From NCBI GenBank assembly GCA_027004715.1, contig JALTHG010000005.1, positions 1 to 40,412 of the forward strand: a stretch of DNA of 40,412 nt, read 5' to 3'. The notes beneath the pieces were generated by a model. The model was not told where the DNA came from. It worked only from the letters and a program-made list of their open reading frames with translations, and made no database searches. The translations under genes were made by a program, and so were the position numbers. Origin of the DNA: Deltaproteobacteria bacterium. GTDB taxonomy: Bacteria; Desulfobacterota; Dissulfuribacteria; Dissulfuribacterales; UBA3076. This document shows, one piece after another, positions 7,848 to 16,374 of this stretch (position 1 is the first letter of the stretch; the number at the start of each line of letters is the position of its first letter).

Positions 7848-8774
7848 ATGTCTATTGTCCTGCTTGGATACCACAACATGGGCTGTATTGCCCTTAGGGT
7901 CATAAGAGAACTCAATATACCCATCTCTGCAGTCTTTACCCACAGAGATAATCCCAATGAGAACAGGTGGTTTGATTCCCTTGGAGACCTGGCCAGGGAT
8001 ATTGGCATACCTGTCTACTTCCCAGAAGACATAAATACAGAGAAGTGGACAGGTCTTTTGAGGGACCTCGCCCCTGATCTCCTGCTCTCCTGCTACTTTC
8101 GGCAGCTAGTCAAGGAAGAGATATTGGCCATACCACATATCGCCGCAGTCAACCTCCATGGATCCCTGCTTCCACATTATAGGGGTCGGTGTCCAGTCAA
8201 CTGGCAGCTTATCTGTGGTGAGACACAGGGTGGGGTGACCCTCCATCACATGGTGCGCAAGGCCGATGCAGGAGACATCGTGGCGCAGCAGGCCGTGGCC
8301 ATTGATGAGAGGGACACGGCCCTTACGCTCTTTAGGAAGCTGGAGAAGGCCGCAGAAGTACTCCTAAAGGAATATCTGCCAAGGCTCTTAGCAGGTACGG
8401 CCCCAAGGATAGCACAGGACCATTCGCAGGCCACATACTTTGGTGGAAGGCGCCCTGAGGATGGTCGCATAGACTGGTCCTGGTCTGCCCGTCGGATCTA
8501 CAACCTGATCCGGGCAGTTACCTGGCCATATCCAGGTGCCTTTGGTTTTTTGGGAAGGGAAAAGATCATGATCTGGGCCGCTGAACCCCTAGATCATGCA
8601 GATGAAGGTCTGCCTTTTGGCAGCATAGTGACAAGGGACGGAAAACAGTTGGTCCAGACAGGCCATGGGCTCTTGCGCCTTGTGACGGTCAGCAGGGAGG
8701 GTGAGACCCCTGAAGACACGACTCTATCACAGGGAATCCCCTTAAGAGAGAAGGGCTTTAGGACATCTGAATAG
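7848..8774 (+). CDS. arnA: UDP-L-Ara4N formyltransferase (stand-alone ArnA N-terminal half)
   Basis: This enzyme formylates UDP-4-amino-4-deoxy-L-arabinose with 10-formyl-tetrahydrofolate in the pathway that masks lipid A phosphates. The protein aligns with the N-terminal transformylase domain of ArnA. The core 'NLHGSLLPHYRGRCPVNW' places N102 and H104, and 'MVRKADAGDIVAQQ' places D140, at the same numbers as in the E. coli enzyme. A C-terminal OB-like segment follows ('GREKIMIWAAEPL'). It is 308 residues and ends before any dehydrogenase domain. That domain is a separate gene 29 bases downstream, so ArnA is split here. No strong Shine-Dalgarno sequence is visible; the ATG matches the family N-terminus. 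Confidence 0.92.
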   Translation: MSIVLLGYHNMGCIALRVIRELNIPISAVFTHRDNPNENRWFDSLGDLARDIGIPVYFPEDINTEKWTGLLRDLAPDLLLSCYFRQLVKEEILAIPHIAAVNLHGSLLPHYRGRCPVNWQLICGETQGGVTLHHMVRKADAGDIVAQQAVAIDERDTALTLFRKLEKAAEVLLKEYLPRLLAGTAPRIAQDHSQATYFGGRRPEDGRIDWSWSARRIYNLIRAVTWPYPGAFGFLGREKIMIWAAEPLDHADEGLPFGSIVTRDGKQLVQTGHGLLRLVTVSREGETPEDTTLSQGIPLREKGFRTSE

Positions 8775-8803
8775 AGGTCCCTATTAAAAGGAGTTAAGAC
8801 TAA

Positions 8804-9859
8804 ATGAAATTACTGATTCTTGGAGTAAATGGATTTATTGGCAGTCACCTTGCGCACCATGCACTTGCAGAGACTGACTGGGAGATTTATGGGATGGATC
8901 TTGCTTCAGACCGTCTAGAGGCCCTGAGCAATAATCCCCATTTCCACTTTCTTGAAGGAGACATATCCATAAATAAGGAGTGGATTGAGTACCATGTAAA
9001 AAAGTGTGATGTCTGTCTGCCTCTGGTGGCAATAGCTACTCCGGCTTCTTACATTCGGGACCCCCTGGCCGTCTTTGAGTTGGACTTTGAACAGAATCTC
9101 CGTATAGTCCGTCAGTGTGCACAGTATGGCACCCGAGTAATATTCCCTTCTACAAGCGAGGTCTATGGTATGTGCCCGGACAAGGTCTTTGACCCAGAAA
9201 AGAGTCCTTGTGTCTATGGACCTATCCATAAACAGCGCTGGATATATGCCTGTGCAAAGCAGATGATGGACAGGGTCATATGGGCCATGGGCAGGGACCG
9301 CGGTCTGCAATTTACCCTGATTCGTCCCTTTAACTGGATAGGCTCTGGTCTTGACAGCCTTACTGCCCCTAAAGAAGGGAGTTCTAGGGTGGTGACGCAG
9401 TTCTTGGGACACCTGCTGAGGGGAGAGCCTATCAATCTGGTAGATGGTGGCACGCAGAGACGCTGTTTTACGCATATAGATGACGGTCTCAATTGTCTTA
9501 TCAAGATACTTGAGAACAAGGATGGCTGTTGCGACGGGCGGATATTCAACATAGGTAATCCCGGTAATGACTACTCTATAAGAGAACTTGCTGAGATGAT
9601 GATTGAGGTACTTGGAGAGATCCCTGCCCTTGCCCCCCTGGCCAGACAGGCGGAGCTGAGGGATGTCTCATCAGAGGAATACTATGGGCCAGATTACCAA
9701 GACATTGGGCATCGGGTACCAGACATCACTCTTGCCAGAGAGCTACTGGGCTGGGAACCAAAGATTGGTCTGAAAGAGGCCCTGCACCGGACCATAAGTG
9801 CCTATGTCAAGAACAGGCAGATAGCTGTGGAGGGACTCGGACGTCCTGAAGAGCTGTAG
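8804..9859 (+). CDS. arnA: UDP-glucuronate oxidative decarboxylase (ArnA C-terminal half)
   Basis: This SDR-family enzyme oxidises and decarboxylates UDP-glucuronate to the UDP-4-keto-pentose that ArnB aminates. The Rossmann motif GVNGFIGSH is at the N-terminus. The active-site elements 'FPSTSEVYGMC' and 'YACAKQMMDRV' (YxxxK) follow, then 'LIRPFNWIG', and the C-terminal 'GQ/RRCFTHIDDG' region as 'GGTQRRCFTHIDDGL'. The sequence corresponds to the second half of enterobacterial ArnA. AAAAGGAG precedes the ATG. It lies 29 bases after the formyltransferase and 2 bases before arnD, a clear operon. ArnB, ArnC and ArnT are not in this window. Confidence 0.93.
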   Translation: MKLLILGVNGFIGSHLAHHALAETDWEIYGMDLASDRLEALSNNPHFHFLEGDISINKEWIEYHVKKCDVCLPLVAIATPASYIRDPLAVFELDFEQNLRIVRQCAQYGTRVIFPSTSEVYGMCPDKVFDPEKSPCVYGPIHKQRWIYACAKQMMDRVIWAMGRDRGLQFTLIRPFNWIGSGLDSLTAPKEGSSRVVTQFLGHLLRGEPINLVDGGTQRRCFTHIDDGLNCLIKILENKDGCCDGRIFNIGNPGNDYSIRELAEMMIEVLGEIPALAPLARQAELRDVSSEEYYGPDYQDIGHRVPDITLARELLGWEPKIGLKEALHRTISAYVKNRQIAVEGLGRPEEL

Positions 9860-9861
9860 AA

Positions 9862-10767
9862 ATGGATGGTTCTGGTTTTGTCCTGAAGGTAGATGTGGAT
9901 ACCCATGATGGCATGCGTAATGGGGTCCCAACTCTCCTGGATGTCCTGGCACATCACCAGGTCCATGCCACTTTTTGTCTCTCCTTTGGGCCAGATAACT
10001 CAGGAAAGGCCATATATAGACTGTTCCGAGACCCTGAATTCCTAAAAAAGATGCTCCGTACTGGTGCACCTGGACTCTATGGATGGAGGACCATCTTCTC
10101 CGGGACCCTGCTTCCGGCCAGGCCCATAGCTGTGGCCTTTCCAGATCTCGTGCATCAGATCGTATCCGAGGGCCACGAGGTCATTGTCCACGCCTGGGAC
10201 CACAGGCGCTGGCAGGATCACCTGAAGGACATGACAAGGGCAGATATCAAGAGGGAATTTGACAATTCCTTTAAGGCCTTTGAGAAGATCCTGGGAGAGA
10301 GGCCCATGGCCGTAGCTGCACCTGGATGGCAGGCAACAGCGGACAGCCTTGCCGTAGAGGACCAGCTCGATCTGCTCTATGCAAGCGATCTCAGGGAAGG
10401 TCCTCCCTGTTTCCTCAGGTATAAAGGCCAGGAATTCTCTACCCTACAGATACCTACTACAGGTCCCTGTCTAGAAGAGCTTCTGAGTATAGGGATTCGA
10501 GGTGAACCAGACCTTGTGCAGGGACTTCTATGTCCCCTTCAAGAGGCAAGGCAACCTGTACTTGCGGTCCATGCCGAGGTAGAAGGTGGGCCTTTTGGGG
10601 CCTTCTTTGACAGACTCCTCCCCAGACTCCTGGAGACCTATAGTGAGGCCATCTGTCTGAGAGATGTGGCCAGACGCATCCTTTCAGGACCAGATCCTGT
10701 GCCTAGACGGGAACTTACCTATATCCGTCTGCCTGGACGGGCAGGGACCCTGGCCTCCTCCTGTTGA
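9862..10767 (+). CDS. arnD: 4-deoxy-4-formamido-L-arabinose-phosphoundecaprenol deformylase
   Basis: ArnD removes the formyl group from undecaprenyl-phosphate-linked Ara4FN, making the step irreversible before ArnT transfer to lipid A. This NodB-like polysaccharide-deacetylase-fold protein shows the metal and catalytic motif 'LKVDVDTHDGMRNGVPTLL' at residues 8-26. Further motifs are 'GHEVIVHAWDHRRWQDHL' and 'AAPGWQATADSL', both diagnostic of the ArnD branch. It is 301 residues, a normal length. The start lies 2 bases after the preceding stop, so translation is probably coupled. A non-Ara4N deacetylase is unlikely given the two upstream genes. Confidence 0.92.
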   Translation: MDGSGFVLKVDVDTHDGMRNGVPTLLDVLAHHQVHATFCLSFGPDNSGKAIYRLFRDPEFLKKMLRTGAPGLYGWRTIFSGTLLPARPIAVAFPDLVHQIVSEGHEVIVHAWDHRRWQDHLKDMTRADIKREFDNSFKAFEKILGERPMAVAAPGWQATADSLAVEDQLDLLYASDLREGPPCFLRYKGQEFSTLQIPTTGPCLEELLSIGIRGEPDLVQGLLCPLQEARQPVLAVHAEVEGGPFGAFFDRLLPRLLETYSEAICLRDVARRILSGPDPVPRRELTYIRLPGRAGTLASSC

Positions 10768-10820
10768 ACAGTTATCTATTGACTCATAAGGGATCATTTT
10801 GTTCGATACCTGCATAATAA

Positions 10821-11660
10821 TTATGAGGCCGCCTTTGTATAGTTATCAGGTATCAGACAGGAGACTCTCTTTGGGTCGAGCCTTATACTGGCTCCTATCT
10901 GTCTCGCCCTGACCCTTGCCAGATTGAGGGCCAGGACAAGGAGGGAGTTGTGTGGGTCTTTCCAGACCTCTACCCCTGACAGATCCATGCCAATAGGAAA
11001 GTCCTTTCCTGTATGTTCAAAATCCAACTGCCAGGCACTTGACTCTTCTTTTTGTCTCAGGCTCACTCTTAGATTGCCCTTTCCGTCCCTTCTTATCTCC
11101 TCTATACAGGCACTCAGTAGACTGTCAATCATATCTCGTAGTTGATTCTCATTGACTATATTCAGGCACGGAGCCCCAGATAAATCGGTCTCCTTTTTTA
11201 CAGAGTGTTTAAAGAAGAGGTCTGCATTCCAGAATGCCAATTCCTCTTTGAGTATCTGGTCAAGTGCAAGGAGTCTTTGGCCTCTTCCCCCATTTTGGGA
11301 CCTACATGCTATGATATTGATCATATATTCTATTTTGGCCAATACCTTTTCCATCTGCAAGAGCCGCTCTTTTCTCTTGTCTAAATTGCTACTGAGTCCG
11401 TCCAGGTCCTTGGAGTGAATGGCCTCCAGGTCTCTTTCGATATCCATTTTGCACAGCTCTATCTGCATAGAGAGTATCTGGATAAAGCCATTCATATTGT
11501 GAACAATACCCCTTACAAGGCGGCCGATTGTAGCGTCCTGAAAACAAACTAAAAGAAAATTTTCTTGAAAATTAACAGACCTCTCTCCTGTAAGTATATC
11601 TGAAAATTTGTCCTGCTCATCTAGTGACAATAAATGATCTGATGGGAAATATCTCTCCAT
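10821..11660 (-). CDS. Histidine-kinase-like protein with degenerate ATPase domain
   Basis: The protein has an H-box-like helix 'GIVHNMNGFIQILSMQIEL' (H54 from the ATG used here), a long coiled dimerisation helix ('DLDGLSSNLDKRKERLLQME') and a C-terminal part resembling a HATPase fold. The N-box is degenerate (DSLLSACIEEIRRDG, lacking the usual Asn-x-x-x-Asn) and I see no clear G-boxes, so ATP binding is doubtful. There is no transmembrane segment or recognised sensor domain. The track starts 12 bases upstream at a TTG; the ATG at 11660 is an alternative and the choice is uncertain. It is divergent from the DUF6178 gene. It may be a cytoplasmic signalling or anti-kinase protein. Confidence 0.7.
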   Translation of the reverse strand: MERYFPSDHLLSLDEQDKFSDILTGERSVNFQENFLLVCFQDATIGRLVRGIVHNMNGFIQILSMQIELCKMDIERDLEAIHSKDLDGLSSNLDKRKERLLQMEKVLAKIEYMINIIACRSQNGGRGQRLLALDQILKEELAFWNADLFFKHSVKKETDLSGAPCLNIVNENQLRDMIDSLLSACIEEIRRDGKGNLRVSLRQKEESSAWQLDFEHTGKDFPIGMDLSGVEVWKDPHNSLLVLALNLARVRARQIGASIRLDPKRVSCLIPDNYTKAAS

Positions 11661-11674
11661 GGCCTTCACCAATC

Positions 11675-11948
11675 CATCCTTCTATTATCTGTTTTTCCTC
11701 TTATAGATATATACAAAAAGATCTCTAATCAGGCCAGCTTATCAGGATGACCTGTATACTACATAAGCTATCTGTATATTCTGTCCTGCACTGTGGCTTA
11801 CAGTATGATAGCCTGCAGACATTCCCTGTAATCCTATGTGGTTACATAACCTGTAATCAGAATTCCAGTTGTAGAAATCCTCTATTATTATTAATATCTC
11901 TCATAAGACTACTGGAGTCTATCTCCCTATCGACAGGAAGGATTAAAA
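11675..11948. other. Divergent intergenic region (kinase-like / DUF6178)
   Basis: With the DUF6178 start moved to 11951, about 275 bases lie between the two divergent genes. The sequence is AT-rich with many TATA-like runs (GATATATACA, TATTATTATTAATAT), fitting promoters in both directions, but no unambiguous -35/-10 pair could be assigned. Confidence 0.35.
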
Positions 11949-11950
11949 AC

Positions 11951-13699
11951 TTGAGTATTGTGAAGCCAGATTCACTCCTGAATTTACCTGGGGCTGAGGC
12001 AGAGGCACTCATGAATAGACTGAGCCTTGCTGAACAGGCCTCTATAGTACTGATGACTCCTTGGGAGAGACGCCAGGAGATAATACTTCTCTCCAAAGAT
12101 GCCAGGGCCCTTGTACAAGGTATGCCTGTAGAGGAGTTATTCTGGACCATCAAGGCAATAGGGCCCCGAGATGCCGTCCATATCTTGAGTCTGGTCCTTG
12201 CAGAGCAGCTACAGTTCATGTTTGATCTGGACTGGTGGCATAAGGCAGAGCTCAGGCCAGAGAAGATAGCGACATGGATTCTGCTCCTGTTTGAGGTGGA
12301 AGAGGATATATTGGCCACCTGGCTGCAGTGGCTGATGAGGAAAGATGAGACACTCCTTCCTGCCATACTCAGCCTGTTTATTCTGGTCTATAAGCGGCCT
12401 GACGATATGGACATACAGGAGGCCAGGGACAAATTTCCACCTTTTACCCTGGACGATGTCTATTTCCTGTCTTTTAAAAAGCAGGCCCTGGAGCCGATCT
12501 TGAGTCGTTTTGTCACAAAGATCATGGAGGTATCTCCTGGCCTCTATAGAGATGTCTTAGAGACCATGCTCCTGGAAGACAAGACTGAAAATCTGGAGAT
12601 GGCCTTTCGTTGGCGGCGTTCCCGTATAAGTGACTATGGCATCCCTGATTACTACGATGCCCTTGACATCTATGCCCCACCAGTGGGTAATCAGATAAGA
12701 AGAGTCAATGCCCTGCTGCCTGATAGAGAGAGGCCAGATGCCCTGCTGCCTGCCTTTGTGCCGAGTCTGTATCTGGGAGACTATCCTGTCTTGAAGAGGG
12801 CCATAGAGGGACTTTGGGGCACAAGGGCTATAGAGAGAGTTATCCATGAATGGGTAGGTGCAGCAAACAAACTCCTTATGGCAGACGAGGTAGATCTCGA
12901 CGACCCAAAGGCGTTGCGCAGTTGCCTCTTTAGGGTATCAGCCCTACTCAATCTGGGCCTGGAGGCCATAACAAGGACAGACAATAGGGCACCCAAAGAG
13001 ATACTGATCTCTAGTGTAATAGAAGATATAATAAGACTCAGTAATGCCATGATCCGGAGGGTGGCTAACAGGGCCTATGCACTGATAAATTCTGGCCAGG
13101 TAACCACTGACCTTGCACATCTGCCAGATAGCTGGGCAGGTCTCTTGAGAGGGCTATTGAGGAAACCACCTATGCTGTGGGATCAGGCCGCCAATGGCTA
13201 TAAGACATTTAGGGGCCTGGTAGAGCTCTCCATGACAGAGGAGCTTGTGTCCCATATAGGTGACTGGGCATGCCTCATGTCCTATATCCTTTCCCCTTAT
13301 GACAACTGGGCCCAAAAGATAGCCTGGAACTCAACCAATTTTGGCCATCCAGATGAGGTCACATGGCCTCAGCTCCTCCTGAGCGCCCTTGCAAACGAGA
13401 TATTGACAGGAGACCTGAAGATACGGCCAGTACCAGAGGAAAAATTGCCTGTGTTGAGAAAGATGTGGTCTTTAGATATACAGGACTCTGTCCTGCCATT
13501 AGAGACAGTCAAGCGATGTGTAGGGGCACTGGAGCCTGTCAACAGGCAGGCCGGCCTTACAGACGCTGTACTCAATGCGATTGTAAGAGAGGCCTTGATG
13601 CCTCTCCATGAAGAGTGGAAGGCCCTGCCAGGGGACACAGAGATAGATGGACGTTTTGTGTCTGCCCTTATTGTCGGGCTTAACCCTTCAATGTCTTGA
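11951..13699 (+). CDS. DUF6178 family protein
   Basis: From recall this matches DUF6178, a family of unknown function found largely in deltaproteobacteria. It is all-alpha and rich in leucine, with characteristic segments 'SKDARALVQGMPVEELFWTI', 'AIGPRDAVHILSLVLAEQ' and 'FRWRRSRISDYGIPDYYDAL'. No signal peptide or catalytic motif is visible. The track begins at 11747, but the first 68 residues are Cys/Ser/Leu-rich and unlike the family. The TTG at 11951 is in frame and follows AGGAAGG at 9 bases, giving 582 residues, which suits the family. It is divergent from a kinase-like gene and precedes the EF-G-like operon by 88 bases. The function is unknown. Confidence 0.82.
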   Translation: MSIVKPDSLLNLPGAEAEALMNRLSLAEQASIVLMTPWERRQEIILLSKDARALVQGMPVEELFWTIKAIGPRDAVHILSLVLAEQLQFMFDLDWWHKAELRPEKIATWILLLFEVEEDILATWLQWLMRKDETLLPAILSLFILVYKRPDDMDIQEARDKFPPFTLDDVYFLSFKKQALEPILSRFVTKIMEVSPGLYRDVLETMLLEDKTENLEMAFRWRRSRISDYGIPDYYDALDIYAPPVGNQIRRVNALLPDRERPDALLPAFVPSLYLGDYPVLKRAIEGLWGTRAIERVIHEWVGAANKLLMADEVDLDDPKALRSCLFRVSALLNLGLEAITRTDNRAPKEILISSVIEDIIRLSNAMIRRVANRAYALINSGQVTTDLAHLPDSWAGLLRGLLRKPPMLWDQAANGYKTFRGLVELSMTEELVSHIGDWACLMSYILSPYDNWAQKIAWNSTNFGHPDEVTWPQLLLSALANEILTGDLKIRPVPEEKLPVLRKMWSLDIQDSVLPLETVKRCVGALEPVNRQAGLTDAVLNAIVREALMPLHEEWKALPGDTEIDGRFVSALIVGLNPSMS

Positions 13700-13787
13700 T
13701 AATTTTTCCCCCTCTCATTATGTTGCCTTAAAAATAGTATCTTAAAGAGATATGCCGACAAATCTATGAAAGGAAGGAATAGCTTCT

Positions 13788-15860
13788 ATGGACGTCAGCA
13801 AGATCAGAAATCTCGCTTTAGTAGGCCAGAGCGGAAGTGGTAAGACTTCCCTGGCTGAGGCCATGCTCTTTACTGCCAGGGCGATCCCATCTCCAGGCAA
13901 GGTAGATAATGGCTCCTCAACCTTAGACTTTGAACCCGAAGAGATCAAGCGTCACATCTCGATCAGCACGGCCTTTCACTCCCTGAATTGGAAGAAGACC
14001 AGGATCTATCTCATGGACACCCCGGGGGATGATAACTTCCTTACTGAGACCAAGATGGCCCTCAGAGTAGCTGATAATGTCTTATTTACCATAAATGCTG
14101 TAGACCCGGTAAAACCACAGATGCAGAAAATCTGGTCCATGGTCAAGGACCTGGGTCTTCCTATCATAATGTCTATCAACAGGATAGATAAAGAGAGAGC
14201 GGATTTCCAGAAGTCCGTAGGGGCAATACAAGAGGCCTTGGGCCTGAGGCTCGTTCCGGTCTCTCTGCCAATAGGTATGCAGGATGACTTCAGGGGCATT
14301 GTAGACCTGGTACAGATGAAGGCCTTTGAGTTTAGTGCAGATGGGACAGGCAAGGCCAATGTTATTGATATCCCATCTGATCTACAGGAAGAAGTAGAGA
14401 GTTCCAGAAATAATCTGATCGAATATGCCGCAGAGTCTGATGACACCCTGCTTGAGAAATTTTTAGAGAATGAGGAACTTACCCCTGACGAAATTATATC
14501 TGGCCTGAGACAGGGCATAGCAAAGGGTGGATTTGTGCCAGTATGCTGCAGTTCTGCTCAGAGAAACACGGCAAGCGCTGTCCTTGATCTCATTGTCAAA
14601 TTTTTGCCTTCACCCGATAGCCGAGGCCCTGTCCCTGGTGCAGACCCCAGGCATGGGAAGGAGATCACCAGAGACCCTGTCCCTGGTGCACCTGTATCAG
14701 GTCTGGTCTTTAAGACCCTTACAGACCCATATACAGGGCGTCTCTCCATACTCAGGCTCTATTCTGGTTCCCTAAGACCTGATGGGACCCTCTACAACTC
14801 TAGTAAGGGGATATCAGAGCGTTATGGACAGATATTTGCCATGGAGGGCAAGGCACAGAGGCCCTTGAAGGAGGCAGGCCCTGGAGAAATCATTGCAATA
14901 GCAAAGCTAAAGGAGACAGTTACTGGCAATACCCTCTGCGACCCTGCAGATCCAATAGTCTATCCCTTTGTAGAGCTTCCCAGGCCGATCCTGACCTATG
15001 CCCTCAGGCCTAAGAGCCGGGCAGATGAAGAGAAGATCACCCAGGTCCTTGGAAGGCTACAGGAAGAGGACCCTGCAATCGAGGTAAGGCGTGATCAGCA
15101 GACAAAGGAGCTCCTACTCTCAGGAAATGGACAGATCCATATAGACGCCACTATAGAGAAGATGGCAAGAAAATTTGGTGTACAGGCAGAGCTGGCACTC
15201 CCCCGGATCCCATATCGTGAGACCATAAAGAAAGAGAGAAAGGGTGTCATCTATCGGCACAAGAAGCAGACTGGTGGTGCAGGACAGTTTGCAGAGGTCC
15301 ACTTCGATATCACTCCCATGCCGAGAGGAAAGGGATTTGAGTTTGAGGAGAGCCTGGTAGGGATGAATGTCCCCAGGAACTTTGTCCCTGGCGTAGAAAA
15401 GGGAATCAATGAGGCCATGCAGTCTGGACCTGTTGCTGGATACCCGGTTGTGGATGTAAAGGTCAGATTCTATGATGGGAAGTCCCATGAGGTAGATTCA
15501 TCTGAGATTGCCTTTAAGATAGCATCCATGCATTGCTTCAGAAAAGGTGTATTGGAGGCCAGTCCTACGCTCCTGGAACCCATTATGAAACTCACTGTGG
15601 TTGTACCTGACAGTGCAGTTGGAGACATAATCGGCGATATAAACAGCAGGCGCGGCAAGGTTATAGGCATGGAACCAGGCCAGGGCAGGCAGACCATTGT
15701 GGCATTGGTACCCCAGGCAGAGATACAGCGCTATGCATTGGACCTCAATGCCATGACTGCCGGGAGTGGCACATTCACTGTAGAGGAATATCAATATGAG
15801 GAAGTGCCCCCAAACCTGGCAGAGAAGATCATTTCCCAGTCCAAGAGGGAAAAGGCCTAG
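13788..15860 (+). CDS. Elongation factor G-like translational GTPase (EF-G paralogue)
   Basis: The protein has the five-domain EF-G layout over 690 residues. G1 is GQSGSGKTS (residues 13-21) rather than AHIDAGKTT, G3 is DTPGD (77-81) rather than DTPGH, and G4 is NRID (131-134) rather than NKMD. The EF-G catalytic His is therefore replaced. Domain IV and V features are present, including 'GGAGQFAEVHFDITPMPRG' and 'GDIIGDINSRRGKVIGMEPG'. Family knowledge places such proteins among the EF-G-like/EF-G2 paralogues, which are often not the main translocase. AAGGAAGG precedes the ATG at 13788. The gene ends 5 bases before mog. A housekeeping fusA is presumably elsewhere. Substrate step and role remain inferred. 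Confidence 0.88.
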   Translation: MDVSKIRNLALVGQSGSGKTSLAEAMLFTARAIPSPGKVDNGSSTLDFEPEEIKRHISISTAFHSLNWKKTRIYLMDTPGDDNFLTETKMALRVADNVLFTINAVDPVKPQMQKIWSMVKDLGLPIIMSINRIDKERADFQKSVGAIQEALGLRLVPVSLPIGMQDDFRGIVDLVQMKAFEFSADGTGKANVIDIPSDLQEEVESSRNNLIEYAAESDDTLLEKFLENEELTPDEIISGLRQGIAKGGFVPVCCSSAQRNTASAVLDLIVKFLPSPDSRGPVPGADPRHGKEITRDPVPGAPVSGLVFKTLTDPYTGRLSILRLYSGSLRPDGTLYNSSKGISERYGQIFAMEGKAQRPLKEAGPGEIIAIAKLKETVTGNTLCDPADPIVYPFVELPRPILTYALRPKSRADEEKITQVLGRLQEEDPAIEVRRDQQTKELLLSGNGQIHIDATIEKMARKFGVQAELALPRIPYRETIKKERKGVIYRHKKQTGGAGQFAEVHFDITPMPRGKGFEFEESLVGMNVPRNFVPGVEKGINEAMQSGPVAGYPVVDVKVRFYDGKSHEVDSSEIAFKIASMHCFRKGVLEASPTLLEPIMKLTVVVPDSAVGDIIGDINSRRGKVIGMEPGQGRQTIVALVPQAEIQRYALDLNAMTAGSGTFTVEEYQYEEVPPNLAEKIISQSKREKA

Positions 15861-15865
15861 GAGAA

Positions 15866-16366
15866 ATGGCATACACGGCCGGTGTGCTCACTGTGAGTGA
15901 CAGTGCTGCCCATGGAGAGAGGATCGATGAGTCTGGCCCCATGATCTCTCGCCTCCTGGAGCAGAATAATTATAAGGTGGTTCTGCAAAAGATAGTCCCA
16001 GATGAAAAAGAAGAGATCAGGGAGACCCTGATTGAGTGGGTGGATAAGGCCGCCGTGGACCTCATATTCACCACTGGAGGGACTGGTCTCACCCCCAGAG
16101 ATATCACGCCTGAGGCCACAAGGTCTGTAATAAGACAGGAGATCCCTGGGATCTCTGAGGCCATTCGCGTCAAGGGCCTCGAGTTTACAGCAAGGGCCAT
16201 GCTTTCAAGGGGGATATCTGGTGTCCGAGACAGGACACTTATCATCAATCTGCCTGGTAGCCCAGAGGCAGTAAGCCAGGGAATGAGAATAGTCCTCCCC
16301 ATAATCAGGCATGCCCTGAATAAGATCAGGGGAGATCTCACCCCCTGTTCTGTTGGCAAGAGATAG
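15866..16366 (+). CDS. mog: Molybdopterin adenylyltransferase (MogA/MoaB family)
   Basis: This family adenylylates molybdopterin before molybdate insertion. The fold and motifs are typical: 'GVLTVSDSAAHGERIDESGP' at the N-terminus, 'FTTGGTGLTPRDITPEAT' (the GGTG substrate loop) and 'INLPGSPEAV' near the C-terminus. The length of 166 residues is normal. An AGGAGA overlaps the stop of the EF-G-like gene and precedes the ATG, so the two are probably translated together. Anaerobes with molybdo- or tungsto-enzymes need this step. Mog and MoaB cannot be separated with certainty from sequence alone. Confidence 0.92.
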   Translation: MAYTAGVLTVSDSAAHGERIDESGPMISRLLEQNNYKVVLQKIVPDEKEEIRETLIEWVDKAAVDLIFTTGGTGLTPRDITPEATRSVIRQEIPGISEAIRVKGLEFTARAMLSRGISGVRDRTLIINLPGSPEAVSQGMRIVLPIIRHALNKIRGDLTPCSVGKR

Positions 16367-16374
16367 AGAGATAG

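Noticed and set aside
11747-11950. 68-residue N-terminal extension of the DUF6178 protein
   Set aside because: The composition is unlike the rest and no ribosome-binding site precedes it, while AGGAAGG precedes the in-frame TTG at 11951.
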